Shown: positions 13,901-27,201, counted from the first letter of the stretch. The stretch: DNA of 64,000 bases from Motacilla alba alba (GCF_015832195.1 NC_052021.1:25650286-25714285); one strand, 5' to 3'. Program-made: numbers and translations. Notes: generated from the sequence alone by a model not told the origin.

Positions 13901-16647
13901 TTGTCAAATGTGAGTTCTGCTACTGAATGGACAATGGAGGAGAAAGAATGTGAGGAGCAGACAGCATCCTTATAGAGGATAAGGTCAGAAGCTCGATCTA
14001 AGGGAGATGATTAGGTGTTTTTCAGAGCTTAGTCCTGATCCAGGATCAGGTGTCTTGTACTCTTAGGAAGCACCACTCCTGGGAACTTGAAGCATGGTTA
14101 ACTTGAGAAACATGTCATTAGCTTCTTTCTAGTTTTCCTTGATCTCCATGGTGAGCCACTGGTATCCAGAAATCCATCAAAGAGGTTTATTTTGGAAATC
14201 AGGCCCATTGAGGCACTGTGAGTGTAGTTTGTGTGACCTAGAGGTTCTCCCACGCCCTCCCCTGGGCTCCTAAACAGACCAAGAACTGGCACTGCCTGTG
14301 GGGCATCTCACAGGCTCAGATAACAAGCTGGCTGCTTTCAGATCTTATTTCTCAATAACCCATGTAACCTGAAGATGCCTGGAAAACTCTCACTGTGACC
14401 CACAGCTGGGAAAGTATGAACATCCCTGTCAGAGAAACAAATGCACTTGGAAGAACCTAGCATAGCCACATAAATAATTTTAGCCTGGGCTCAGCATACC
14501 CCTTATAATAGGTTCATTTTCACACTACATCATTTCCCAGCCAGATTGTAGATATATACCTCACCCCCTGTTCCAGGCAGAGAAGAAATTTTGCTCAAGA
14601 CCCATAACAAATGACCAGTCAGAAATGGCAAGCCAAGGAGAAAAAATTACTGACCGATGTGCAGGAAAGAGCATCTTCATAAAATGTAGCTAGGTTGGGC
14701 TGATTCTGAGCATATGATATCATGTAAAGGGACATAAAATTGCTCTCTGCATTAAGTAGAGAGACCAGGGATTGTTGCAGCACTTAAAAAGTTCCCCACC
14801 ACTCTCCAGTGTGATGTAAGCAGGAAACAAACTTCTGCCCATGTGAGCCCAGCTTGATAGTAAAAGAATTTACTTTATGTCCGTGGCTGCAGCTCTCTCA
14901 GCCTTAGTTACAGATTAGGAGGAGGTGAAGGAACACAGGATGTCTTCTGCCTCAAAGCCAACAGAACTTAGGCTTCTGAAAATATTTGCTTTGCTGAAAC
15001 CTGGAGATGACAAAGTTATTATCACACTGAAACTATTTTTGGTCAAAATGTCAGGTTTAATAAAACCAAACCATGTGTGTGATGATCTAGTTAACACTGT
15101 AAGTACCTGCTGAATTACTCTGAATGGTATTTTCTGTGGATTGATTTTTTTGGACACCTTTTTTTTCTCTCTTTTTCAGAGTGACATTTTTTTTAAAATA
15201 TCCTTTCATTTTATTTCTAAAAGCTGAACAGATAGCTGGAGTATTTAAGTTCTGTTAGAACTGAATTTTTTTTTGGTTATAAGTGACAATTATATTCACC
15301 ACTTTAGCACATCAATTGAGATTCATTGTATCAAAAAATTTTTTTAAATCTTTACCTAATTTTGAATTTGGCATGGAACAGAAGGTGGTTTGTATTCAGA
15401 TCATTTTGCAACAGGTGCTTTACCATAAAGTCACTGATATTTCCTTTCTTGCAGGAGGTTTTGTGCAGGTATTTTTTCTTAATCCAAAAGCATCTGCAGC
15501 TTCATCATGGTTCCTCAATGACTATTCTGGACAGTTTAATATGACAGTTGTTGCTTCTGCCTCTGCCTTGCTGCTGTCTCACTGCTGTGCCCCTCTCAGA
15601 GATGCCATGACCTACACAGATTACCCTGCAGAAATTCACACCACACCCATCTTCCCCTTCAGTTCATGTTTCATGTAAGTAGTGGATCGTCTAAATTAAC
15701 ACCAGATTTGCCTGTGAAAAGTTTTAAACATATCAGGTTTCAAGGATAGAGACATAAGTAATTTGAGAATCTAAATTACCAAAAAGAAAACAAATATTTT
15801 TCTTTAAACATTCAAGTAGTATCTCATGTATAATCATTTAATCAAGACAACACCACCTTCAGTTATTTCCCTGGCATTCAACAGGCACTGCAAACTGGAT
15901 GCTGCAATCTGCTTAATGAACTCTATGTGGTTTCTTCAAGAGATCTCTGATCACTAAAATAATGAAGGCTGATACAACTGGGTGAGCAGGCCAGACTAAG
16001 AATCTGCTTGTCTTGTGATAGACAAGCTGAGCAGAGCACCCCTATTAATTAATTTCTGATAAGACTCTGAAAAGCCTTAGATAAAATTAATTAAAAAGAA
16101 AATCAACTGAAGTCTCCACAATGAGGAGCAGAAGGTGAAGGACAGGACCCAGCATATGGAGAGGTCAGATCAGCTGGTGAGTTATGGTTAATGAGGGGCA
16201 AGAGAGCATGCATGTCATGATTTGGGACACTGCTATTGTGATAACTGCAGCATTTTTCACGCATCAATATTGGGTAATATTCTAATGGTTTTACCCAGTG
16301 CTAGGTAGGGTTAAAACAGATGCAGGAAAGAACAAGAAACATTAAATTCTGTTAAGGTAACAGAACTATTGATGAGAAATAGAATATTACCAATCAGCTA
16401 AAAATCATCTGAGTGTATTAATTTAAATATAACTGATGTAGTTATGATGCACCTGAATGTCAAGGCCTGGTCATGGTACTGCTGCTGGGTAGTGAAACTA
16501 CCATTGTGACAGCAATAAATCCTTACATTACAGGAAGGAGAAGACAGCAGGAGAGTTTTCTTCTTGACCACAGATTATAAAGGCCTAATTTCTCTTTTTT
16601 TTTAAGAATTATCTTCTCTATGATACTCAGAGATACAGCAGAGAGTT
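7901..16647. other. Unique non-coding sequence, no gene seen
   Basis: No recognisable exon, RNA gene or transposon. Open frames reach about 130 codons (15283-15678 plus) but overlap others on the same and opposite strands and have no recognised motif. A pyrimidine-rich stretch lies around 15145-15200. The part between about 11.75 and 12.1 kb is listed separately as a possible regulatory element. Confidence 0.55.
11795..12060. promoter_or_regulatory. Possible conserved non-coding element
   Basis: Contains a doubled AATCAATC (11807-11815 region, Pbx-like on the minus strand), a GCAATTAC near 11954, CCAATTGAA near 12001 and CATTAATGAG near 12037. Spaced homeodomain-type cores in otherwise unique, repeat-free sequence are what vertebrate developmental enhancers often look like. 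This is inference from motif content alone; such motifs also occur by chance in AT-rich DNA. Confidence 0.2.
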
Positions 16648-17006
16648 GTGGCTGCTCAGCCTGGAGAAGAGAAGGCTTTGCAATGATTTTATGGCACATT
16701 CCAGTACCTAAAAGGGACTAAAGGAAGGCTAGAGAGAGACTTTTTGCAGGAGCATGTAGGGATAGGACACAGGGGGATGGTTTTAAGGTGGATGAGGGTG
16801 TGTTTAGACAGGATATTAGCAAGAAATTCTTTACTGTGAGGGTGGTGAGCAACTGGAGCTGGTTGCTCAGTGATAATGTAGAGGTGTCCAAGGCCAGGCT
16901 GAACAGGGCACTGAGAAACCTGGTCTAGTGAAAGGTGTCCCTGCCCTTGGCAGGGGGTGGGAACAAGATCTGTAAGGTCCTTTCCAACCCAGACCATTCT
17001 TTGATT
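16648..17006 (+). mobile_element. CR1 LINE fragment, 3' end
   Basis: About 360 bp matching from memory the 3' part of avian CR1 non-LTR retrotransposons, sense on the plus strand. Landmarks in order are CAGCCTGGAGAAGAGAAGG, CCAGTACCTAAA, GAAATTCTTTACTGTGAGGG, AAGGCCAGGCTG, GGTCTAGTG and AAGGTCCTTTCCAACCC. It lacks most of the element, as usual for CR1, which truncates at the 5' end. Compared with the consensus I remember, a short stretch is missing just before GTGTCCAAGGCC, and the terminal octamer repeat is reduced to one degraded copy (ATTCTTTGATT). The reading frame is broken by stops, so the copy is dead. Exact subfamily not assigned. Confidence 0.9.
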
Positions 17007-20000
17007 TGCCAGAACTTGAAATCCTTTTGTCACTCTAGTTGTATTAAAGGTACCACTGCAGTTCCACTCATAATTGCCAATTATGCTGACATGACTGCAG
17101 GTTTGCTGAGTGGAATTCTGTGGTCTGTGTTCTGAAGGGCATGGAAATTGAAAACTGAAGTTATTTTTTTTTCTGCTTTGATTTTAGTCATGTCTTGAAT
17201 TACAAAAATTCACAAGAGCAGGCAATACGAGGAGGTTGCACAGTCCAGAAGAGGACTCTTCAGCTTTACATAACTAGTACTTTGAAGAGTAGAAAGTTAT
17301 AATTCTGAGTTTGGATTTATGAGGTCAAGAGGCTTCAGGTGCTTTAAAAGGATAGAGTGATTCATTAGAGCATCAGAAAACTACACAAGGGTTTTGTGAA
17401 AGGCAGGAAGTAGCCAAGGAGAGAACAAACTGTTTCTTGGGAAACCAGAGATAGGTATTCATCACTTTCACACAAAGAACCTTGACTTCTTGCTCCTCTT
17501 CCCTTGCCCTGCAGTTCTATTCTTCTACTTGTCCACAGAAGCCATGACTTCTTCCCTCATATGTGACCTGACAGCCTCTTTTTCAACCAGCTGCTCTCTA
17601 TTTTCTACATAAATGCCATAAATGAGCACATTCTACTAGCCATTATCCAGCGCATCAGGTTAAGGGCAGCCTATTACCTATTTATGACTGATTTTCAAGA
17701 CCACAAGAAAAACTCCAGGTACCAATAAGCAGACCCATGTCTTTCATTTTCCAGGTGTTCAAGATTGAATCAAATGATTAATGATCTGGTTCTACTTAAT
17801 ATTGTGTGAACCTCTATTGGCAATTACCATGCTCAAGCAAACCCTTTATTGCACGGGGTGTGCACGAACTGTTCTGCAGGCACTCTGCACAGAGCATCAT
17901 TCCCTCTTTTGAATCCACAATTCTTTATGTCAAAATACATAAAACCATACCCCCATGAAAGCACTGGTACAAGCACACAGAAAGAGTCAGGATCATACAT
18001 TCACGAGACAGTATTTGCCTGTGAATACAGACAACTGCACAAGAGAGTCACACTCACCTGCAGGTACACACCTGACTGCACATACTCTGATGCAAACATA
18101 TCCACACACAAGCCATGGTCAAAAGCAGTCACAGCTGCACATTAAAACACCAAAAAAGCTACACTCTGCTCCTTTTACAAAGCCAGAAATAGTCACGTCA
18201 TAGGACTTGTACTGTCCAACTGAACCACACTTGAATTTCATCCCATTTCAGTTCACGCTTGAATTTCTCAGCACAGTAAATCCTTTTCAAGGCTGTGAGA
18301 CATGAGCAATGAAGACAACAATGTCAATGATATAAAATTAACAGTGCAAAATGGCAATGAAATGGGAAAATCCCAGCGCTGGCCATTAAAACATATTAGC
18401 CTGACCTGTATTTACTCTTCTTTTCTGGAAGAATTAGCTTGTTTCTCAAAGCTTATGGGAAACACTAACAGTAATGAAGCAGAAAAATTATGAATGTTAA
18501 AACTTTAGGGTGATCCGTAGATAGTTGTAAACTTGTCCCTCTTTGTTGCCCATGTACTTCTGATGAGCTTGCAAAGTTTTAGACCTCCTAAATTTTAGAC
18601 AGGGCAGTTTTATTTCTTTCAAGCTACAGTGGAAATAATTTCCTTATCTATCATTTAGAATGGTTTAATACTTTCATTAATCCACACATCATAAAGCAGC
18701 GAGTGATTTTTATACATATTCCAATCACTCATTGTGCCTCCCAGCAAACAGAAAAGGACTGGTTTTTGCTGATTTTGAAGTTAAACTTAAGGCCAGTATC
18801 TCCACAGTCCAGGCTAGTTGTGAAGGTAGCGATTTAAAGGCAGACAGAACAGGTGCCATCCCTGCTCTGTCTTTCACAGACAGATTGCTGGCCTTTGACA
18901 GCTTTAAGGACTGCTGACCTGCCAGCAAGGAAGCATTGTCCTGTCACCTTTGATGGAAGCCACATCAGACACTGGTAAGAGTAACAGTGGGCTTGTTAGC
19001 CACAGGAACCCTCTTAGCCACGCCTGTGCCCTCGGCTCTAGATGCAGTGTTCCCACAAGCAAAACACGACAAAACATTTCAAAAACTCATTGACAGAACT
19101 GAGGGGTGGGGCAAACAATTGAGATAGAGCTGCCTGAAAACACAGCTGGTGTGGGCTTCAAGAAATTCCGCCCCAGCTGTATTCGGTGGTGTAGATAATA
19201 ATCATGTTGCCAACTAACACTTCTTTTTGTTAGGATGAGGGTTTTATTTCTCATCCAGTCATTCCATGAAACTCCACCTCAAAGACAGATTTTTGACAAA
19301 GCCTTTTCTTGTCCTTAAAAAAAAAGCTGTATCTTCACCAGGTATCAACTGAGCCATGAATCTCATGATTTCAAGAGCTGTTGAGTTGCTCAACTTCTAC
19401 TTTCTCTACTTTTTTTCATTTGTCAGACAGCAATTTTCCCATACTGTGGGCTTTGACAGGCCAAGAGCTGATCAATGATTTAATAGACAGAACCTTGTTA
19501 TTAATGTCTTGCAATGGTATCAGTTTAAGCCTAGATCTATAGAGCATCAGGGCTTAAGCACTTACCACAGCACAAGTTATCAAGCATCCCCAGTAATGTC
19601 AATAGGATTTTGGCCAGCTCTCTTAATGCACCCAAGAGCTGGCTCAACACTTCTGAGAAACCTATGAAAATTCAATTTACCACTCTATGGACAAGCTATA
19701 GCTGCCATGAGAAGGGCACAGCTCCCATGAAAAGTGTACAGGAGAAACTCAGAGTTGGGCTTGTGTGCACCTAGGGACACCATGGGATAAAAGAGAGCAC
19801 AAACCCTGCAGGGAATGGCCCTCTCCCCAACAGCAGATCTTACCCCACACATCAGCCTCTGCCTCAGGACAAGCAGACTTTCTTTTGCCACACTTTGCAG
19901 ATGAATATCCAGTCTTGGTCTAAATTAAGACCTGACCTTGGCTGCCCTTTTGTGATTGGTATCAAATCAAAATTATAGGATGTTTTCAAAAATGAGGTAT

Positions 20001-21596
20001 AACAGAGTCAATACTCTTAATTTCATCATATGAGAGTGGGGGCAGTGGCACAGGCAGCTCCCTCCATTCTTCACCTGCAGACTGGCTGCACTGTGTTTTG
20101 GCAGTATCTCAGTGGGATGAGGGACAAGGCTATTTCCCTTAAGTCCTCTGACAACCCAGGCCATAACATCTCACACACACTGAACTGGAGGTCAGGCTTT
20201 CTAGACCACAACCCTGAATGTGATTGCCCAAGAGCTGACCTTCCTACTCAGCCTGAAAGTCCCCAGGGGCTGCACATTTCTCCACAGACTTTCTCTGGCT
20301 TGAGCACCCATTACCCTTCTAAGTACAACAAATTTCCCATTTCACAGGGTAAAATAAACTCTATTAAAGTGCATTTAGTAGTTTAGGTAGTTATTGCCAT
20401 CCTGTGGCACCCCCTGCTTTTCTGCCACCACTTCCAAAGAATTTAGATGTAGATACAACAGCCTGCTCCCAAAAACATTGAGAAAAAAATCCAAAACCAA
20501 GCCAGAGTCTAAATGGGGGACATGGTATCTGTGATAAATGCTCATGAGTTCATTTATGTTAAAGAACAAGCGTATTTTGAAACCATCAACCATCCCAAAG
20601 AACCCTATGAAGGGGTCCAGTCTGTTGGCCCATTTATATGTCACATTTAGAAGTTCACTAATTTGGGTCCTCCATTGTATTAGTTTGTGAGTATTTGATG
20701 CAAGAGAGGATCTCGAGGCAAGTGGAGAAACAGCTCCGTTCTGCCTAACTTCCAGAGCTTTGATGGAATTGCAAGAAAAGGTAGAAGGGGGCCACATACT
20801 TCTAATGTGCAGTTGGAATACGTCTCCATTTCCCTTCCCAGTAAGTTCAAAGCATTTGTCAGTGGTAACCAATATTATTCCTTTCCAAAAGGTCTACTCA
20901 GTATGTCAGCTGCATTATTAGTAAGAAAAATTCATCCACATAGGTCATAAATACAATATTTTTGCCCAGCATTATTCCCCTTCTGATAAATTTCTCATTT
21001 GTTATTTCAGTTCACTACAACATTTTCTCTTTCTTTTTTGAATATTGAACTAGAAAATGTCTTATTTGTTTTTCATGAATAAGAGAGGTGGTTTTTTAAT
21101 ACTCATCCCTGGTATGATAATTTGGAGAAGAGCACAGAGATGAAAAATTATTTCTTTCCTTAGAAGTACTGGAGGGAATAACTATCATTACAAAATGTTG
21201 GCAAAAAATTAGCTTTTCTACCTCCCACAGTAATATTTAGGAAACCTTGGTGAAAGTCATAAACATGGAAGGTAAATTTTTTCAATTTAGCTTTTGCTGA
21301 AACGCTGCAGGGAGGCGAAAGATAAGGCCACATCCATTCCGTGAGGCAAGCTGCCAGTTTAGCACTTGCCTATTGTTTGTGTTTCAAATGGTCACCACAC
21401 CCCCAAGGCTGTCCCAGGTCTCCCAGATGTCCCATCCCCACATCCAGTGGCCCCACTCCGCATGACCCTGCTAACCAGTGATGGGCTTTTAACCCTCAGA
21501 CCCCTTCATGGGGGGCAACCTCCTTGTGTTCTCATGAATTCAGAACAACAGGAGCTCCTGCTGCTGCAGCACTCCACATACTCTGGTTTATATTGG
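17007..21596. other. Unique non-coding sequence, no gene seen
   Basis: No exon, RNA gene or repeat family recognised. The longest frame, 20375-20872 on the minus strand (165 codons), starts at TTG, shows no domain and has no promoter or splice context that I can defend. Composition is ordinary AT-rich sequence. Confidence 0.55.
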
Positions 21597-21707
21597 TTCA
21601 TAAAAACAACAACACAAAAAAACCCCACAAAAAACCCCCAAAACAACATCAACATCAAAAAACAAACAAACAAAAGCCACCAAACAAAAACAAGCCACAA
21701 ACCACAG
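21597..21707 (+). repeat. A+C-only low-complexity tract
   Basis: For roughly 110 bp the plus strand consists almost entirely of A and C: runs such as AACAACAACAC, AAAAAACCCC, CATCAACATC and AAACAAACAAAC. The minus strand is therefore G+T-rich. It is imperfect and has no single repeat period. Its open reading frames, rich in Lys, Asn, Gln, Thr and Pro, are artefacts of composition. Confidence 0.75.
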
Positions 21708-24700
21708 AGCAATTAATAATACGCTTGTTCTAGGTTTGAAGGTATGTCAGGATCTCAAAACTCCATTCAGTGAACTGAAACCTGAGGTAGCTGGGAAAGT
21801 AAGGACCAACACTGAGACCAGACTAATCATGCTAAACTCAAACTGCTTCTACAGTACTGCTGAGCATGGCAATGATCTTTCCACTTGGTGCAAAACATGC
21901 ATATCTTCCAGCACCATCTCGTGTCATGCAAATTTAATCTGTCACCAACTTGAACTGCTGACTAGCAATTAAGATTATCAGAGCACTTTGCAATAAAATG
22001 CTTTACCTGAAAATCCACCAAAATCTTTATCATCCTTACAGTATAACTAGTCCATTTTGAAGTATTTTTTTCATGTTTAAGAGCTTTTCTAATCCTGCAC
22101 TGAAGTGAAGGTAAAACCTTTCAAAGGTCTTTGTCAAAACATTTCTCTTCAGATTGCAATTCCATCTGTTTTATTTTGCTCTCTCTTACTGCTTCCACAC
22201 TTCCCTTAACGCACAGATCCCCTCCTGGATAAAAGGTTTCCAAGCAATTTTTCAGCCTTGACAAATACAGTGGGTCTTTTTTTCCCATAAAATTGAACAG
22301 AATGTTTCACATGCCTTTAGAAATACAACAAATTATTTAATGGAAAAAAAAAAGGCTTAGCAATTCATACTCTGATTTGGAAATTTTCTCCTAATTCTCA
22401 GGGCCAAAGCTACATGAGTAAAAGGTCACTTCCCAGATGTTTGTCTATAAATATATATCTAAAATAACCACAGAGGCACACATGAACATGCATCTACATC
22501 TTCAGTAACACAGAGCAAAACCTGGCCACTGGCTTTCATGTGTGATTAATTTCTGACATCAATATTGGTTTCTATAGGATTTGACAAATGTATCACAGCA
22601 CTAATTATCACACTCCAAAGTGTGGCTGAATTTGGCAGCTTTCCTCCCTACCTGTCACCAAGCCAAGGACTTCTTTGTCTAGAGAAATGCTTCAGGCCAG
22701 TTCTCAGGTCTAACATCTAATGCGTTCTTGGGCAGTGGTTCACCCTACCTCTCCTGCTGGGCTGGGCAGGAATAAAAGCAAACTAATTTCCCAAAAGGAT
22801 GGCTGGGAAAATTCTTTGTTGACTGCCAGACCAGTCTCTTCCTGAGAAAAAGAAACCTCCAGGTACAGCTCTTCTTTTTGAGCCTCCAAGGCAATGCAAG
22901 AGGATAGACAAGCCATTCCAGGAATCATCCCTAGGTTTTTTATTTTAGGTAACTAAAAGAAAGAACTGCCTGGACAGATTTTCCCTATAGATAAAAATCT
23001 ATTTCCTGAGCACAGGGAAGTGCCCAGGGCTGAAGACCTTCAGTCTTAGCCCAGCAAATAGATGAAAATAAATGAAAAGCAGTACATACAACACTGCTGG
23101 TGCCAGAGATCTTCAATTCAGCTATTGCTTCTATCTGCAGCAGTGTAACCTGACAGAAAAACTTTCTCCTACCCACCCTTGTCCTCTTTGGGTGCACATT
23201 TCCCTTCAGCACATGCATAAAAGAAAATCTATGAGTAGTTAAAGAGTGTCTTCTGATCACTAAAGTTAGATGAGACAAATCCCACCCAGAGAGAGTGAAT
23301 CATTTGTCAAGGAGGAAGAGCTGAAGCTCAGCAGGCATCTGCATCCAATCCTCCCCTCTCTCAGTGCATCACCTACTTCCCTGGGCCAACCTCCCCCCCC
23401 GCTCTGGTTTATCACCTCCAGCTGTGAGGGATCACCCTGCCAGCCCTGAGCACTCCCCACATCTGCTCCTTCCAGCAGCCACAGCAGGGCCACTCCCCAG
23501 GGTCACCCTCACTCCCTTTATTCCCACATTCCTCTCTCTCTGCTCCCCCCACTGTGTCCATCTCTCCACAAGAACAAATCTTGACAACTGCTTTTCACTC
23601 AGTAATTGTCATAGGTTTTACCCCAATCTTACATTTGAAACTAATGAAGGTTCAAATCTATTTAGAATGGAAAACCAAAATCTATATTAACTCTCATTTG
23701 GCTCAGGCATTTGGAAATGTGAAACTACTTAATGCATATTTAGACATAGTTTATAGCATCAAGGTATGTCCATTGAATATGATAAACTTGCAATCCAGCA
23801 GTAGTTTTGAGATTAGAAACTGGCAAAAGTGAAGCAGAGATTGATTTAAAAGGGTTTTTCATTGAACCATAACCTCACCACATGGCATTTGCTTCTGTGT
23901 TGTCGTTTTAAGTGGCTTTTGCTCAATGCATCACTTCTGCTCCAATGTATCTTCTCTTAAGTGACAGGTGTGTACAAACTATATTGCAATTGCTGAAAGA
24001 CTGCACAAAATATATAATTCTGGTTTGGAGATTAGCCACAGTTCTATTTATGGTCTGTCCACAGGCACAGAAAATATTGAATAGTGTTAATAAGAGTGGT
24101 AGACCTTTTGGAAGACTGCAAGGAGAGTTAGAGCATCACAGAAGAAAAAACATTCCTGAAGACTTTAAAGTATCTGGTGGTTGTAAGGACAAGATTTTCA
24201 CATGATAAACTAGAAAAACTGCATAAAACTGATTTCAAGAAGTTAAACACATGACATTGGTTTAAAGGTTGTTTGATTTTTATAGTAAAATAATCTGAAC
24301 AATCATTGCTGCTTTGGAAGTCTTAGTTAAGACCATAGCTCTAAGAATTTTTGGCATCTTCTGAAATGTTAACAATATATATCAGCACAATCTAGTGGGC
24401 AAGAACTCCATTTGATGCAAGCAATGGAACAAAAAGATGTTTCCCAAATGGTCTGGTCGTGGAAGGAGAAAGAGCTTTATATCATCCGAGTCTAAAGAAA
24501 GAAATAGATAAAACAACACCTTGTATAAAGAAAGAATTAAAAGGAAACCATTCAAGAGGTAGGGAATAATCACTGTCAAAACAAGGAAAATGGTATCTCC
24601 AATAAAGCCAGATTAGCATCTGATATGTAGAGTTTTACATAGTGTGACTGAATTACTTGATAATACAGCAATTACACACTTCCAGTTAAAAACAAATCAG

Positions 24701-25304
24701 CAATTACAACTCTGCTGTAATTAAATCCCCACAATAGACTTGGTGTGAAAAGGAGGAAAATTAATCAAAAGATAAAAGAAGTGGCATAATTTAACAGAGA
24801 AAAAAATCTACAGTAGAAAAATCAATCAGAAAAAAGGACAAAATCATGATTTTCATAAATTACACTGTGACCTTTCAGAGAACTGCAAGATAAAAGAGAC
24901 AGAAAGTGATGTCATTGTCACTTAGGCAAAATGATTTCTAACATCATTTCAAAGAGCTACGCAGTCTCTTTATGACAGTTAAACAAAAGAACACTCAAAA
25001 GTCATGTACATCTGAAAGACTGATTTCTCCTTAAGCCAGAATGGGTTCCAAAGGCACAAGAACTGTGTACAGCAGTTTGGAAGAAGGATATTTGGGATTC
25101 TGATGGCCTGTAATAACAGGCTTTTTTTCTGTAAATTCTTCTCATTGCCTTTCTGGAATTATCCAGGTTTCCTCCATTCTTACATTCCAAAAACACCTGA
25201 AGAGGCGTGGATGAACTGCTATGGTTCATGCCTTATGAGTCTGTGTGTCTCTGTGTCACTTCTGGTACATGGTATCTCAAAGGCAATCTGCCAAGAGTGT
25301 TAAA
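21708..25304. other. Unique non-coding sequence, no gene seen
   Basis: No gene or named repeat family recognised. There is a C-rich run near 23393-23401 (nine C) in a locally GC-rich patch of about 23.3-23.55 kb, and several short A or T runs. Open frames are all below 110 codons. The cluster near 24.67-24.72 kb is listed separately. Confidence 0.55.
24650..24730. promoter_or_regulatory. Cluster of AATTA sites, possible enhancer
   Basis: The 11-mer CAGCAATTACA occurs at 24666-24676 and again at 24698-24708, 32 bp apart, and its TGTAATT core recurs inverted at about 24716-24722. Evenly spaced repeats of a homeodomain-type core suggest a bound regulatory element. No function can be shown from sequence alone, and an old tandem duplication would give the same picture. 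Confidence 0.25.
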
Positions 25305-25818
25305 AACATCACCAGAATGGACTGGGGAGAGAATCTGAAGAGCAAAAGTGAGAAGACTCAAAGGTTGAGATAAAGATGGTTTAATAGGGAAAGCAAAGCA
25401 AAATAAGGAATTCAATCCCTACTTCCCACCAGGAAAGGCCGACGTTCAGCCATCCCCAGGAGAGCAGGGCTCCATGGCATATAGTGGTTACTTGGGAAGA
25501 CAAATGCCAGAATTCTAAACTTTCGCTCACTGTTCTCCTTTTCCCCCTCTCTTTATATTCTAAGCATGATGTCACATGTGGGACATCCATTTGTTGATAG
25601 CTGTTGTCCCAGCCATCCCTCCCAGCTAGGTGTGCACCCCCAGCCTCCTTGCTGCTGGGGGATGTGAAAAGCAGAAAAGGCTGGGGTGCCTGTGCAAGCC
25701 CTGCTCAGCATAACAAAATTATCCCTTTGTTATCAACACTCTTTTGATCACAATTCAAAATGTTGCTCCATGCAAACTACCCTACAGAAAATTGAATTTA
25801 CCCCAGCCAAAACCAGTG
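25305..25818 (-). mobile_element. Solo LTR of an endogenous retrovirus
   Basis: About 515 bp resembling, from memory, a bird endogenous-retrovirus LTR common in passerines, read on the minus strand. In that direction it starts near 25818 with CACTGGTTTTGGCTGGG. It holds a CRE-like TGACATCA (25567-25574), a TATA-like AATATAAA (25552-25559) and an ATTAAA polyadenylation signal (25380-25385), and ends in a U5-like segment with CTTTTGCTCTTC. The far end, left on the plus strand, is diverged or truncated, so the start is approximate and no target-site duplication was found. No gag, pol, env or primer-binding site flanks it, so it is a solo LTR left by recombination. The family name is not assigned. 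Confidence 0.85.
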
Positions 25819-27149
25819 AATAACTGCACTTTCTGAATGAAGTAAGCTGCAAGGAAGAAAAAGTTAACATTTCTTTAACATTTTGTTTTTACACACTGAC
25901 CGTAGCTGCTCCTAGAATGCCAGGCAAGATCAGGCAGGCTGCAACATTCCCCCATTGCACTCTCCATGTCACTACAGCTCTGCAGGCTTTCAGTCACCTC
26001 CTCCCAAATCAAAGAGTAATTCAGTCTCCACATCCAATTCCCAGCCTCTGGCTGAGCATATCAAGAGAGATTACTATGAGCTGCGAGGTCAGGGTCCAAG
26101 ATGTGGTGATTAAGAATAGGAGTCACACCTGAGATGTCACCCAGCAGCTATCACAGAGTAAAGACTGCATGGAGCCTCTCAAGATACTCCCAGCCCAGGG
26201 CAGGTTCAATACCAGTCACCTACAGCTGAAGGGTGCCACTGCTCATTACAAACCTCGGGAGCCAAGCTGTCCATCAAGCAGGGAAAATATTGAACAGGAG
26301 AGAAGGAGAAAGATGAACTCTTCATCAGAGTCAGTATGGGAGGAGAGGAGTAGCTGTCAACAAAGCTCCTGGGGAGCAAAACAGCTTAATGGAACAACTG
26401 GCCATGCCAAATAGGAAACTGGGCCTTGCAGCTGACACGGGATTCAGTTGCATCGAACATGAAAAATGCCATTAGTGCTTGCACTGAAGTGAATAATTAT
26501 ATAGCTGCTCTTCTGAGGGACACAAGGGATCCTCAGGCTGCACGTCTGACTCCAGACTTGTATCTTCACTTGGTGCCAGAACGATTATTTTTGTGTTCCA
26601 GGCTGTAATTCCTCTTGATTACACAGAGCTTCTTTCCAATCAGCTTGAAAACAAACTGATGACTTTTTGATTGTGCTAAGGGTATATTTTGATGCATTTT
26701 GTGCAGAAATCTTTCGCTGGAAATCAGGAATAAATCTAACTTTTTACAACAGAATAGAATAGAATACTATTATAAACTACTAATATGAAGAAAAAAAGCA
26801 TGTTTATTCCAGTGGCAGATGATTTTTGTATCAACCATGTACTGCTGAACACATACTCGCTTTGATCTTTTTATTTTGTGCCACAAATATTAACAATGTT
26901 GTAAAAAAAAAAAAAGGAAATAAGGAAAGATTAATAATTTATCAGAGATGAGCTGAATATTTTTCCCCTCCTTTGTGTATAAGCAACTTGGCAACAAAGA
27001 TAACTTCAGGATCAATCTTACCCTTATTTTCTATTATGTACTTCCTGTTGTTCTCAAACAAGATTAATTTTGTTTTATGCAAGTCACCAAACAGTCTTCA
27101 CAAAAATAGGATTTTGAATGTTTTTCTCTGTCTTCCTCCTTCTCTCCCT
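25819..27149. other. Unique non-coding sequence
   Basis: No gene recognised. The part around 26440-26640 carries GAATAATTATATAG (near 26490) and CTGTAATTCCTCTTGATTAC (near 26604), which could mark a conserved non-coding element but is weak evidence. A 12-bp A run lies near 26903. Confidence 0.5.
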
Positions 27150-27201
27150 CATTTTTATTTTATTTTATTTATTTTATTTTTTTTATTTTATTTTATTTTA
27201 T
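27150..27201 (+). repeat. ATTTT pentanucleotide microsatellite
   Basis: About 50 bp of ATTTT units, interrupted in the middle by one 4-bp unit and an extended T run. The array follows a pyrimidine-rich stretch (about 27123-27149). The Phe/Leu/Ile-rich open frame across it is a by-product. Confidence 0.85.

Noticed and set aside
20375..20872. 165-codon open frame, minus strand
   Set aside because: Starts at TTG, no family resemblance, no promoter or splice context.
21506..21733. Lys/Asn/Gln-rich and Phe/Leu/Val-rich open frames
   Set aside because: By-products of the A+C-only tract on its two strands.
25200..25820. Possible full endogenous retrovirus
   Set aside because: No gag, pol or env sequence and no second LTR in the same orientation nearby; only a solo LTR is supported.
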